IMG/VR virus record: IMGVR_UViG_3300027708_001780
Location: 1-29,701 of that record
DNA length: 29,701 nucleotides
Reading direction: 5' to 3' (one strand)
From: a virus
Positions 1 to 6,815 of the stretch are shown one piece after another. The notes under the pieces were generated by a model. It was not told where the DNA came from. It ran no database searches and worked only from the letters and a program-made list of their open reading frames with translations. Made by a program: the position numbers and the translations under genes. Positions within the stretch are counted from its first letter, which is position 1. Every line of letters starts with the position of its first letter.

Positions 1-146
1 CTGTTAACCTATTGAAGCTGATACGTGAAAATTATGATGTGGAAACAGCGGCCGAATTAGAGCGTAGATTCATTAATAGTATTCGTAGTGCCGACAGCTC
101 CAAATTCAAACGCGGCATTAAAAAGATCCAAGAAGGCAAAGAATGA
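1..146 (+). CDS. C-terminal end of an unidentified phage protein (partial)
   Basis: An open frame enters from the left edge (first complete codon at base 3) and stops at TGA 144-146, leaving 47 codons. The visible tail is charged and helical, with a predicted helix around ETAAELERRF and a basic end (KFKRGIKKIQEGKE). Its stop overlaps the ATG of the next gene (143-145), a coupling typical of this genome. I do not recognise the family; the gene must be read from the sequence to the left. Confidence 0.75.
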   Translation, partial: VNLLKLIRENYDVETAAELERRFINSIRSADSSKFKRGIKKIQEGKE

Positions 147-1069
147 GCGGTTTTGCATTAGAGCCTGCTGGCCTGTATGGTATTGAAGAACTAAACGATA
201 CACGTTTAGGATCAACAGCCAAACCAAAGAAACAAATCAAACCTGAAATGATTCGCGGTGTAATTGTGCGCATCCCACGCAAAGCATATGATAGTGTAGT
301 AAAACAAGTACAGCCTGTGCTAGATGCACTGGGTACCAAAGGACATTGGACTAGCGGGTCAGCAGGTAGCTGGCACCAAGACCACCCGTACTATAAAATG
401 GGCAGTGTTAAAACAACTGCTGGCGATATTGATATTCATATCAGCAGTAAAGAAATTGCTCCTAAGCTAGGCTTAGATGCCAGTGCTGATGACGGACAAA
501 TTCGTGTTGCACTTGCACAATATCTTAAGCAGTCATTTGACAGTGTAACTCAAACAGGTGAACAAGTACACTTGGGTATTCCTTCTGGACACGAAGTAGA
601 TGTGCCAGCACTGGGTAAAAAATTACCAGCATTTTATCAAGTGGACTTTCCAACAACAGAACATGCGGCCACCACAGTCAAACATCACGAACATGACTAT
701 GCCAAAGACTATCAATGGGATGGACAGGATCAGCAGTTTGCCCTGTCCAGTCTAGCCAACAGCATACCTAATCATCTTGAAAAGACATTCCTATACTACG
801 GCATGGGCGGCTCATTAAAGAACCGTGCTAATGGTGAAGTAGTAGAGCGTGATATACACAAAATAGCACAGCAGTTATTTGCTAACCCACAAGCCAATCA
901 AGACTGGCTGGCCACAGTGGATCGCATACTGCAACATATCCCACAAGGCATAGACAACCCACGTCTAGCGCAGTTCAAGGGCGATATGCAGAAGAAATAC
1001 CCAGAGCGTTTCCTCAAAGAAGGTACTGCTGGCTGGTTCCGACTTATCTCTCAAAAAATAGCCCTATAA
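143..1069 (+). CDS. Nucleotidyltransferase-fold protein (putative)
   Basis: 308 aa. The central part carries a DNA-polymerase-beta-type nucleotidyltransferase signature: Gly87-Ser88, then Asp95 and Asp97 in GDIDIHI, and a plausible third carboxylate at Asp168 (QVDF). These are the positions that bind metal and nucleotide in this superfamily. The C-terminal 100 residues are helical with no recognised motif. The start overlaps the preceding stop. The substrate cannot be told from sequence; no HEPN-type partner that would suggest a MNT toxin-antitoxin pair lies next to it. A second protein of the same broad fold is encoded at 2666. Fold call moderate, function unknown. Confidence 0.7.
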   Translation: MSGFALEPAGLYGIEELNDTRLGSTAKPKKQIKPEMIRGVIVRIPRKAYDSVVKQVQPVLDALGTKGHWTSGSAGSWHQDHPYYKMGSVKTTAGDIDIHISSKEIAPKLGLDASADDGQIRVALAQYLKQSFDSVTQTGEQVHLGIPSGHEVDVPALGKKLPAFYQVDFPTTEHAATTVKHHEHDYAKDYQWDGQDQQFALSSLANSIPNHLEKTFLYYGMGGSLKNRANGEVVERDIHKIAQQLFANPQANQDWLATVDRILQHIPQGIDNPRLAQFKGDMQKKYPERFLKEGTAGWFRLISQKIAL

Positions 1070-1090
1070 CTAGCATTTTTTACCAAAAGG

Positions 1091-1097
1091 CTAAATA
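1091..1097 (+). promoter_or_regulatory. Late promoter box (CTAAATA)
   Basis: CTAAATA matches the core of the T4 late promoter TATAAATA. It lies in the gap before the gene at 1155 and predicts a leader of about 50 bases. The leader contains a small hairpin, GCCAC (1109-1113) with GTGGC (1120-1124), and the ribosome site AGAGGAG at 1142-1148. Confidence 0.6.
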
Positions 1098-1154
1098 AAA
1101 TTACAAAGGCCACAGAGTAGTGGCAGTTGAAAAGCATATTCAGAGGAGATTATT

Positions 1155-1700
1155 ATGCCTTCATTATTAAACACAGTAGTAACACAAAACTACCAACGTA
1201 TGACCCCACAGGATACATACGCAACAGGTGCAGAGTTCAGTGGATTTGGCACACGCCCAATGACATTGATCAAAATCAATTTGTCATCAGTAACAAACGG
1301 TTCAATGATTCTACAAGACGGTACAACAGCTGACGGTTCATTAACAGCCGCTTTAGGTTTTGTTCCAAGTGTAGTAGGTTGGAAGCAACCATACAGCTTG
1401 TTCAGTCGTATCGTTCGTACAGTTCAAAGTTTTGGCGAAGTTTATGTAGTTGGTCAGCCAAACGCAACAGACGTAATGATGTTAGTATCAGCTGACACAC
1501 TAAACGGTGCTGATTCAGGTAACACACAAGGTACAGGTTATGGTTTGTTAGAAGCCGCTATCCTAAGCGAAATCACTAAGACTCGTGTAGCAACTACCGG
1601 TGCATTAGGTACTTCTACTGCAACTGTAGCAGTTACAGCTAGTGGTACAGCCGCTAACCCTAACTTCTTCGTTGGTTCTTCATTAGGTACATTCGCTTAA
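1155..1700 (+). CDS. Putative virion structural protein
   Basis: 181 aa, preceded by a strong AGAGGAG ribosome site and a late promoter box, and followed by a strong terminator, so it is a single-gene late transcription unit. The sequence is rich in Ser, Thr, Gly and Ala with alternating hydrophobic stretches, as in beta-rich virion proteins, and has no signal peptide or membrane segment. The C-terminal 40 residues are a low-complexity Thr/Ala/Val stretch. I do not recognise the family. A late promoter plus its own terminator suggests high late expression. Confidence 0.8.
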   Translation: MPSLLNTVVTQNYQRMTPQDTYATGAEFSGFGTRPMTLIKINLSSVTNGSMILQDGTTADGSLTAALGFVPSVVGWKQPYSLFSRIVRTVQSFGEVYVVGQPNATDVMMLVSADTLNGADSGNTQGTGYGLLEAAILSEITKTRVATTGALGTSTATVAVTASGTAANPNFFVGSSLGTFA

Positions 1701-1733
1701 TAGTAAGTATATTCTCAGGGATGGGAAGCAACT

Positions 1734-1755
1734 AAGGACCTTCGGGTCCTTTTTT
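1734..1755 (+). terminator. Rho-independent terminator with UUCG loop
   Basis: AAGGACC (1734-1740) pairs with GGTCCTT (1745-1751) around a TTCG tetraloop and runs into a T tract (1750-1755). UUCG-capped terminators are common in T4-like phages. It ends the transcript of the gene at 1155. Confidence 0.93.
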
Positions 1756-1778
1756 GTTGGCCCTAATTAAGTACTCAG

Positions 1779-1785
1779 TTAAATA
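1779..1785 (+). promoter_or_regulatory. Late promoter box (TTAAATA), 5 bases before the ATG
   Basis: TTAAATA is flanked by AGT/ACT arms (1778-1788) and ends 5 bases before the ATG at 1791. T4 late transcripts start about 6 bases after the box, so the mRNA should start at or next to the A of ATG. No ribosome site is visible. Confidence 0.6.
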
Positions 1786-1790
1786 CTACC

Positions 1791-2192
1791 ATGGAATATA
1801 AGCTATACACAACCGTTGATATCACACATACAGGACAATTTAGAAATGAGCCTGGACGAGAACTTGAACGTTGGCAAGAGCAAAACTTCAACACAGTATT
1901 GCAAACTATTGGCATACGTGCCAATATAACTTATAGACACGGCCCTGAGGTATTTGATATAGGTGGTAAGGCATGTGGGTTTGAGTTTGATCACATTGCC
2001 CGCACTTGGCGTTTTGATTTTTACACTGAACAGGATTTTGTATTTGAAGCGGACAACAGTCCAGTTGGACATTTGAAAGAAATGTTTGACGGAGTTCCTT
2101 ACATAGCCAACTTGACAGAACAAGTAGAACAAAACTACGCAGTTTTTGTCACAGATGGCCCCAACCGAAATATTGTTTTTCATCAAAAGTAA
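1791..2192 (+). CDS. Conserved phage hypothetical protein
   Basis: 133 aa. The mixed alpha/beta sequence starts YKLYTTVDITHTGQ and has a long acidic and aromatic middle. No signal peptide, membrane segment or catalytic motif is visible. The ATG at 1791 is chosen because a late promoter box sits right before it and the reading frame has no better upstream start. Proteins of this look occur as unannotated small proteins in T4-like phages of aquatic bacteria, but I cannot assign a role. Confidence 0.75.
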   Translation: MEYKLYTTVDITHTGQFRNEPGRELERWQEQNFNTVLQTIGIRANITYRHGPEVFDIGGKACGFEFDHIARTWRFDFYTEQDFVFEADNSPVGHLKEMFDGVPYIANLTEQVEQNYAVFVTDGPNRNIVFHQK

Positions 2193-2198
2193 TAAATA
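2191..2198 (+). promoter_or_regulatory. Late promoter box (AATAAATA) and structured leader
   Basis: AATAAATA overlaps the stop codon of the gene at 1791. The leader of roughly 100 bases to the next ATG holds a perfect hairpin, GACTCG (2260-2265), loop GAG, CGAGTC (2269-2274), just before the ribosome site GGAG (2291-2294). Confidence 0.5.
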
Positions 2199-2301
2199 AC
2201 ATTGTAGGCAAATTCAGTACACGTAAACACTTAGGCATTCAATCATACATTAGGCACATGACTCGGAGCGAGTCCCTGACTTATAACATTGGAGAGCCAA
2301 G

Positions 2302-2649
2302 ATGGCCACAAAAGAAGCAGTAGCACAATTAGCCATGCTACCAGAGCGTGTAGCAATAGTAGAAACCAAAGTACATGCAATAGAAGAAAAAATTGACGAT
2401 CTCAAAGTAAACGTCAAAGAAATGCACGACTGTTTAGACAACACACGTGACTTGCTGGACAAGAAGCTGTGCGAGATGGCAGAAGCCAGCAACAGTCAAC
2501 ATGCAGATCTAGCTGACAAAATCAAAGACCTACAAACAACCAAAGACAAGTGGGTCAAGTACGCACTGGCCGCAATGGCGTTTGCGGCAGGTGCTGGTTG
2601 GATCAACACCATGAACTTGCCACACTTATTAAAGTTCCTAGGCATGTAA
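2302..2649 (+). CDS. Coiled-coil protein with C-terminal membrane segment (XhlA/holin-like candidate)
   Basis: 115 aa. Residues about 10-85 form a long heptad-rich coiled coil (VAIVETKVHAIEEKIDDLK and onward). A hydrophobic stretch around residues 90-113 (YALAAMAFAAGAGWINTMN) looks like a single membrane segment. This order, coil then membrane anchor, recalls XhlA-type holin partners, but the same layout occurs in other small phage membrane proteins. The ribosome site GGAG at 2291 supports ATG 2302. It is far from the endolysin at 16199, which weakens a lysis role. Confidence 0.75.
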   Translation: MATKEAVAQLAMLPERVAIVETKVHAIEEKIDDLKVNVKEMHDCLDNTRDLLDKKLCEMAEASNSQHADLADKIKDLQTTKDKWVKYALAAMAFAAGAGWINTMNLPHLLKFLGM

Positions 2650-2654
2650 TTCAG

Positions 2655-2661
2655 TTAAATA
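2655..2661 (+). promoter_or_regulatory. Late promoter box (TTAAATA) inside CAGT/ACTG, 4 bases before the ATG
   Basis: The box sits in the small palindrome CAGT-TAAAT-ACTG (2653-2665) and ends 4 bases before ATG 2666. The expected start of transcription falls on the start codon, and no ribosome site is present. The context is nearly identical to that before 1791. Confidence 0.6.
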
Positions 2662-2665
2662 CTGA

Positions 2666-3367
2666 ATGCACATAAACGAATTTGTCAAAGCTGTCACTTA
2701 TCACAGCACACTGAATCCCAAACTATGGACTGGTACATTCCTTAAACAGGATGTGCGTCACAAATTACTTGCAATAGCCAAAGACTTCGTCCACTTTATT
2801 GCTCTTCCCCAAATCAATTTAAAAGACATAACCATTAGCGGAAGCAACGCCAGTTATGGTTACAGCGAATACAGCGATGTAGATCTACATCTAATAGTTA
2901 CCATGCCAGACGATCCTGTTGTGCGTGAACTATTTGATGCTAAGAAAAACAACTACAATTTCAAACATAAGATACAGTTACACGGCATTGATGTAGAAGT
3001 ATATGTACAAGATGCTAAACAAACACATCATTCAGCTGGCATATTCAGTGTACTAAACAATCAGTGGATTACCAAGCCAGAGCACAAGACTCCGGAAGTA
3101 ACAGACAAAGAAGTACGTCAAAAAGCCCGCAGTTATGCCGTTATGATTAACAAAGCTCTCAAGTCAAATGACTTAAATACACTAGAAGATATTGCGGCCG
3201 ATTTAAAGAGATTACGTCAAGCTGGTTTAGCTAAAGGTGGCGAGTTTAGTGTAGAGAACTTGGCATTCAAATTGCTACGCAGTCGCGGCAAGATAGATGC
3301 AATACATAAAAGCATTACTAAATTAAAGGATGCCAAACTAAGTTTGGAGAACACATATGAAAGTTAA
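2666..3367 (+). CDS. Predicted nucleotidyltransferase
   Basis: 233 aa. A clear nucleotidyltransferase active site is visible: Gly59-Ser60, then Asp71 and Asp73 in SDVDLHLIV, with a third acidic position in GIDVEVYV (Glu111). The C-terminal third is helical and Lys-rich. The N-terminus, MHINEF, resembles the start of several other proteins here (MRINEL, MKVKDI, MRILDI). Overlap of 11 bases with the next gene implies coupled translation. The family is broad (from antibiotic adenylyltransferases to tRNA enzymes), so the substrate is unknown. Confidence 0.8.
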   Translation: MHINEFVKAVTYHSTLNPKLWTGTFLKQDVRHKLLAIAKDFVHFIALPQINLKDITISGSNASYGYSEYSDVDLHLIVTMPDDPVVRELFDAKKNNYNFKHKIQLHGIDVEVYVQDAKQTHHSAGIFSVLNNQWITKPEHKTPEVTDKEVRQKARSYAVMINKALKSNDLNTLEDIAADLKRLRQAGLAKGGEFSVENLAFKLLRSRGKIDAIHKSITKLKDAKLSLENTYES

Positions 3368-3989
3368 AGACATTGTGCATGAAGACGGCCCAATACCTGG
3401 ACAACCACAAATGGGTAAAGTAACAAAGACACAACCAGGTGTTGGCGGAGCTCCAGGCACAGTAACAGTCTCAATGCCAAACGGAGTCACGCAGACGATA
3501 CCAACCAACATGATTTCGATGGGTCCAGATGGTAAACCCATGGTTAATCAGCAACAGCAAACACAATCCAATCAACAAACACAACCAACAACCGCTCCTA
3601 CTCCAAATGGACAACCACCAATAGCTATGGGACAAGATCTTGCAATGGCTGAAGAAGGCAGTGAAGATATCAAAAATGTGCTCGCACAACAGAAAGTTCC
3701 TTATTATGTGGACATGACTACAGGTATGGTAAATGCTGGCGGCTCACGTGTGTTAAAAATTAGAGTTGACCCAGCACTGGATCAAGGCCCAGATACAGGC
3801 GAAGGCAGTAGCCCAGTGGTATTACAAGCAAAAACTGGCGGTAACAAAGTGATTGGATATATGGGTGCAAGCGGTGTTCGTTTGAGTCAAGCCAGTATGC
3901 AACAACTATCTAGTCCAACACCCACTGCTCCAGCACCAGTAAAAAGTCCAGGAATGTTAGATCGTATCAAGAGTCTAGCAGGTCTATGA
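3357..3989 (+). CDS. Hypothetical protein with Gln/Pro-rich linker; candidate internal virion protein
   Basis: 210 aa. The N-terminus MKVKDIVHED resembles the T4 capsid-targeting peptide, with Glu at position 9 where T4 prohead protease cuts after (I/L)-x-E. Residues about 63-90 are a Gln/Thr/Pro-rich disordered linker; a globular domain of about 80 residues follows (YYVDMTTGMVNAGG to VIGYMGASG) and the tail is Pro-rich. It overlaps the previous gene by 11 bases and the next by 4 (ATGA). Function unknown. Confidence 0.78.
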   Translation: MKVKDIVHEDGPIPGQPQMGKVTKTQPGVGGAPGTVTVSMPNGVTQTIPTNMISMGPDGKPMVNQQQQTQSNQQTQPTTAPTPNGQPPIAMGQDLAMAEEGSEDIKNVLAQQKVPYYVDMTTGMVNAGGSRVLKIRVDPALDQGPDTGEGSSPVVLQAKTGGNKVIGYMGASGVRLSQASMQQLSSPTPTAPAPVKSPGMLDRIKSLAGL

Positions 3990-4201
3990 GAATAAACGAA
4001 CTACTGGGTGAGTTTGGTATATTCACAACCAATGAAGAAGCTACTATACTTAAGAAGCTTTCACGTCCAGTGCTGTTATCTAGTCTAAGCGAACAAGAAC
4101 AGTTCAGGATCGAGGCCTTGATCCGTAAAAGTTTGGTAACTAAGATAGGACAAGTTAATCCTAAAGTGGTAGCCAATGAACAAGCAAAAGAACAAGCCTA
4201 A
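3986..4201 (+). CDS. Small hypothetical protein with capsid-targeting-like N-terminus
   Basis: 71 aa, translationally coupled through ATGA (3986-3989). It begins MRINELLGEF, the clearest match here to the T4 capsid-targeting pattern, with a possible cut after L-G-E. The rest is helical (EEATILKKL, EQEQFRIEALIRKSL). T4 internal proteins are small and helical too, so an internal-protein role is plausible but unproven. The 3' end overlaps the next gene by 26 bases. Confidence 0.7.
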   Translation: MRINELLGEFGIFTTNEEATILKKLSRPVLLSSLSEQEQFRIEALIRKSLVTKIGQVNPKVVANEQAKEQA

Positions 4202-4646
4202 AACAAAACACGCATCCAAACCAAATATAACCAAGTTGGCTGATGTGTTGGATATTGAATTTAAAAAGATAGTCCCGCTTATACCCCTGCCAGATGGTAG
4301 TGTTGTCTACAAGAATTACATTGTAAAGCAAGACAAGCAGGGCAACTGGCTTATCCATACTAAAGGCTCTCCAACAGTACATGGACAGTTTAATCTCAAG
4401 ACATGTGCATTGATAGCGGCAAAAGCGTTGACTTATATGCAACTTCAACGCTATAATGAGATTAAGGATTTAGATAACAAGTATTGGAGCAATGTATACA
4501 GAACTAGTGTATACGAGCATAATATTAAGTCTGCTAAAGATTTGGACAGGTACCTAATTCTGTTAAATAAACTAGAAGACAGTAGATGGAAGGCTGGACA
4601 TTACAAAGAAGAAATCTCCAAGCTATTTCGTTGGAGTTTTGTATAA
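4176..4646 (+). CDS. Hypothetical protein
   Basis: 156 aa. A Lys-rich N-terminus (about 20 residues) precedes a compact domain with a beta hairpin (GSVVYKNYIVKQDKQGNWLIH) and a helical C-terminal half. No signal peptide or membrane segment. It overlaps the preceding gene by 26 bases; the start ATG 4176 is the first in frame. Its stop sits beside a full late promoter for the next gene. I do not recognise the family. Confidence 0.72.
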   Translation: MNKQKNKPKTKHASKPNITKLADVLDIEFKKIVPLIPLPDGSVVYKNYIVKQDKQGNWLIHTKGSPTVHGQFNLKTCALIAAKALTYMQLQRYNEIKDLDNKYWSNVYRTSVYEHNIKSAKDLDRYLILLNKLEDSRWKAGHYKEEISKLFRWSFV

Positions 4647-4649
4647 ATA
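4642..4649 (+). promoter_or_regulatory. Late promoter box (TATAAATA)
   Basis: Exact match to the T4 late promoter TATAAATA, overlapping the stop of the gene at 4176. It predicts a leader of about 20 bases with a TAGGAT ribosome site before ATG 4675. Confidence 0.75.
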
Positions 4650-4674
4650 TTAGATGATAGCTTAGGATATAATC

Positions 4675-5697
4675 ATGAACATTAGAGAACTTTCTCAACC
4701 CGTTACAAGTAAGAAACTTAACGAAAATATGGCCCGCAATTTAGGCTACAAATTGAACTTGGAAAAGTTCACTGATGCCCAGCTGGAAGATGCCCGCAAC
4801 AAAATGCGCACAGAAATGAGCCAATTTGAAGTTAGCGAAAGTTTTGATAGTGTTAATGCAAGCCCACAGTACCAAAAAGTACGTATGCTACATGATGTAA
4901 TCAACCAAGAGATTTTAGAACGTGAAGCCGCTATCGAAGAAGGCAAAAAAGACTTGCCAGGCAATCAAGAACGTCTCGATGTTAACAAAAATGGCAAACT
5001 TGAAAAATCAGACTTCGCGGCATTACGCAACAAGAAAAAACAAAAAGCAGAGGAAAGTATGGACAACAACATTTATTTAGGTAAGTTAGCTATGAAGGCT
5101 AAGGAACATTCAGTTCCAACTAGTTGGATTGCCGATGCTATCCGACGCATCAATTTAGGCGAAAGCGATCAAGAAGAATTGGCTAGTGAGTTACAACTAC
5201 GTTACGACCTAAGCGAAACAGTTGCCAACCACATTGTATATCTAAACGAAGGCGAAGAGGAAAAAGCCAAAATTATTATGTCCACCAAGGACATGGTTGA
5301 TCGTATTACAGGTTGGCTTGACGATGTGTCAGCTATGAAAGCCGAACAACTATTACAATTGTTAGACTCTATAAGAGAAGAACTAGGTTCAGATGTTGCT
5401 GAACAATATACACAGGCAGTTCGTCCAGCATTAGAAGAAATTTATGCAGGCTTAGAAAAAGCACGTGGTTCATTAAGTTCAGGCTTAGGAATTGTATCAG
5501 GGCAAGGCGGCGGAGAAATGATGGGCGCACAGCCTGGTCAAACTCCAGCAGTACCTGGCCAAGAAGACTTAGGCATGGAAGAACCAGGCATGGAAGAACC
5601 AGGCATGGAAGAACCTGCAAGTCCAGCAGGTCGTGAAATGAGAGAAAATTATGGCCGTAAATTAGGCATAATGTTGGCACAATCAAAAAAAAAGTAA
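4675..5697 (+). CDS. EF-hand-like putative virion/prohead protein, ending at a frameshift site
   Basis: 340 aa. Residues 102-113 form an EF-hand-type loop (Asp102, Asn104, Asn106, Gly107, Glu110, Asp113), so calcium binding is likely. Long charged helices surround it. The C-terminal part is a Gly/Pro/Glu-rich linker with three tandem copies of GMEEP. The N-terminus MNIREL resembles neighbouring starts. The frame ends just after TCA AAA AAA AAG TAA; a -1 slip on this run would add about 111 residues (to 6029). Transcribed from the TATAAATA box at 4642. Function unknown; a scaffold or internal-virion role is inferred from context. Confidence 0.8.
   Translation: MNIRELSQPVTSKKLNENMARNLGYKLNLEKFTDAQLEDARNKMRTEMSQFEVSESFDSVNASPQYQKVRMLHDVINQEILEREAAIEEGKKDLPGNQERLDVNKNGKLEKSDFAALRNKKKQKAEESMDNNIYLGKLAMKAKEHSVPTSWIADAIRRINLGESDQEELASELQLRYDLSETVANHIVYLNEGEEEKAKIIMSTKDMVDRITGWLDDVSAMKAEQLLQLLDSIREELGSDVAEQYTQAVRPALEEIYAGLEKARGSLSSGLGIVSGQGGGEMMGAQPGQTPAVPGQEDLGMEEPGMEEPGMEEPASPAGREMRENYGRKLGIMLAQSKKK
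5572..5616 (+). repeat. Three tandem 15-base repeats
   Basis: The unit GGCATGGAAGAACCA occurs three times in a row (5572-5586, 5587-5601, 5602-5616), the last differing by one base. It encodes GMEEP three times in the linker of the EF-hand-like protein. The near-identity at DNA level suggests recent expansion by slippage or recombination. Confidence 0.95.
5685..5694 (+). promoter_or_regulatory. Probable -1 frameshift site (A9 followed by G)
   Basis: Nine A then G: zero-frame codons are TCA AAA AAA AAG TAA, so the in-phase heptamer is A AAA AAG (5688-5694), the sequence used by E. coli dnaX. The -1 frame is open from 5661 to 6029 with no ATG, GTG or TTG before 5775. A possible downstream stem is CTGAAG (5698-5703) with CTTCAG (5727-5732). 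A miscounted homopolymer is the main alternative. Confidence 0.6.
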
Positions 5698-5774
5698 CTG
5701 AAGACATAGATCCATTATTAGCAACACTTCAGGCAGTTCAATCTAGCGCATTAAATAACAAATCAGTCGCTCCA

Positions 5775-6029
5775 ATGAGTTGGAGCGCACTGAATCAAGA
5801 GTTAGCACAAAGTGGTGCACCTGGCATCGAATATCAACGATTTGTAGCACGTTGGAATGATCCTAAAGATCCACTCAAAGCCAGCGGACTCATTAAAAAA
5901 TTCGACAAGAATGGTGTTATAATTGACACAGGTAGCGAGGGTGACTCACCTGAAGTGCAGGCAAAACCTGGCAAGAGCTCATTAGATACCACAGCCGCAC
6001 GTGGTGCCGCAAATACTCCTTTGGCATAA
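5775..6029 (+). CDS. Hypothetical protein, probably the -1 frameshift extension of the EF-hand-like gene
   Basis: From the ATG at 5775 the product is 84 aa, but the same frame is open and protein-like back to the A9 run (5694-5774 reads VTEDIDPLLATLQAVQSSAL and onward) with no start codon there and no ribosome site before 5775. The natural reading is a fusion to the 340-aa protein by a -1 shift. A TTAAATA box at 5751-5757, 17 bases before ATG 5775, leaves open separate late expression of the short form. The domain holds RFVARWNDPKDPLKASGLIKKF and a disordered C-terminus. Family not recognised. Confidence 0.65.
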   Translation: MSWSALNQELAQSGAPGIEYQRFVARWNDPKDPLKASGLIKKFDKNGVIIDTGSEGDSPEVQAKPGKSSLDTTAARGAANTPLA

Positions 6030-6036
6030 TTATTTG

Positions 6037-6065
6037 TTGACTCATGGCACAATTGATAGTACAAT
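6037..6065 (+). promoter_or_regulatory. Sigma70-type promoter overlapping a perfect palindrome
   Basis: -35 TTGACT (6037-6042), 17-base spacer, -10 TACAAT (6060-6065). The palindrome GCACAATTG-N6-CAATTGTGC (6047-6070) covers the spacer and -10 box, an ideal operator position. The predicted start of transcription, 6-8 bases after the -10 box, coincides with the ATG at 6072, so the mRNA may be leaderless. Confidence 0.75.
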
Positions 6066-6071
6066 TGTGCT

Positions 6072-6788
6072 ATGACATTACTCAAAGAACGATACGATTA
6101 TACTCCCTTAAACAGGGAAAGCGTAGAAGGCAAGCGTTTATACGCAACGCCAGACGGAGGTAAACTACCATCCGTCACAACAATCCTAGACAAAACTAAA
6201 CCTTGGGAAAAGGTACAAGCCTTACTCAATTGGAAGAAAGCGGTTGGCGAAAAGAAAGCACAAGAGATTGTAACCGAGGCCGCAGGACGCGGAACCCGTA
6301 TGCACAAGTTCCTTGAAGATTATATTACACAAGGTACTATTAATCCTCCAGGCACCAATCCATACAGTGTGCAAAGCCACAAGATGGCTAACCATATTAT
6401 TGAACACGGACTTAAAAACGTAGACGAAATATGGGGTGTTGAAGTAGGCTTGTACTATCCAGGATTGTACGCAGGTACAACAGACTGTGTAGGCCTGCAC
6501 TTAGGCGAAGCCGCCATCATGGATCATAAGCAGACCAACAAGCCAAAGAAACAAGAATGGATTGAAGATTACTACTTACAAATGGTAGCTTATGCACTAG
6601 CACACAATAAAGTACATGGCACAAACATACAAAAAGGTGTTGTGTTTATGTGTGTTAAACCTCCCGAAATTAAGCCTATGACATGGGGCGAACCTGCTTA
6701 TCAGGAGTTTATCCTAACTCCGGACATGTTTGATCATTGGGAAAAGCAATGGTGGAATCGAGTGGAACAGTACTACAATCAAAACTGA
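6072..6788 (+). CDS. PD-(D/E)XK exonuclease of the RecB/Cas4-like family
   Basis: 238 aa. RecB-type nuclease motifs are in order: His78 in GRGTRMHKFLED (motif I), Glu124, Asp138 in GTTDCVG, Asp151 and Lys153 in IMDHKQ (the D-x-K core), and QxxxY at 170-174 (QMVAY). Such enzymes degrade DNA ends in a metal-dependent way, and T4-like phages carry them for recombination or host-DNA breakdown. No Cys cluster for an Fe-S cofactor is seen, unlike true Cas4. The gene has its own sigma70-type promoter and a start codon inside a stem, and no ribosome site. Confident family call. Confidence 0.88.
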   Translation: MTLLKERYDYTPLNRESVEGKRLYATPDGGKLPSVTTILDKTKPWEKVQALLNWKKAVGEKKAQEIVTEAAGRGTRMHKFLEDYITQGTINPPGTNPYSVQSHKMANHIIEHGLKNVDEIWGVEVGLYYPGLYAGTTDCVGLHLGEAAIMDHKQTNKPKKQEWIEDYYLQMVAYALAHNKVHGTNIQKGVVFMCVKPPEIKPMTWGEPAYQEFILTPDMFDHWEKQWWNRVEQYYNQN

Positions 6789-6794
6789 TAAATA
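6787..6794 (+). promoter_or_regulatory. Late promoter box (GATAAATA) overlapping a ribosome-site hairpin
   Basis: GATAAATA overlaps the stop of the exonuclease gene. AATATCC (6791-6797) pairs with GGATATT (6806-6812), and the right arm holds the ribosome site AGAGGA of the tail spike gene. A late mRNA starting near 6800 would lack the left arm; read-through RNA would form the hairpin. Confidence 0.6.
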
Positions 6795-6815
6795 TCCTAT
6801 ATAGAGGATATTATT

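Noticed and set aside
143-1069. MNT/HEPN toxin-antitoxin interpretation of the nucleotidyltransferase genes
   Set aside because: No HEPN-type partner gene lies beside either one, and the proteins are larger than typical MNT antitoxins.
3173-3179. TTAAATA late-type box inside the nucleotidyltransferase gene
   Set aside because: It is deep inside a coding region with no gene start nearby; chance occurrence in AT-rich DNA.
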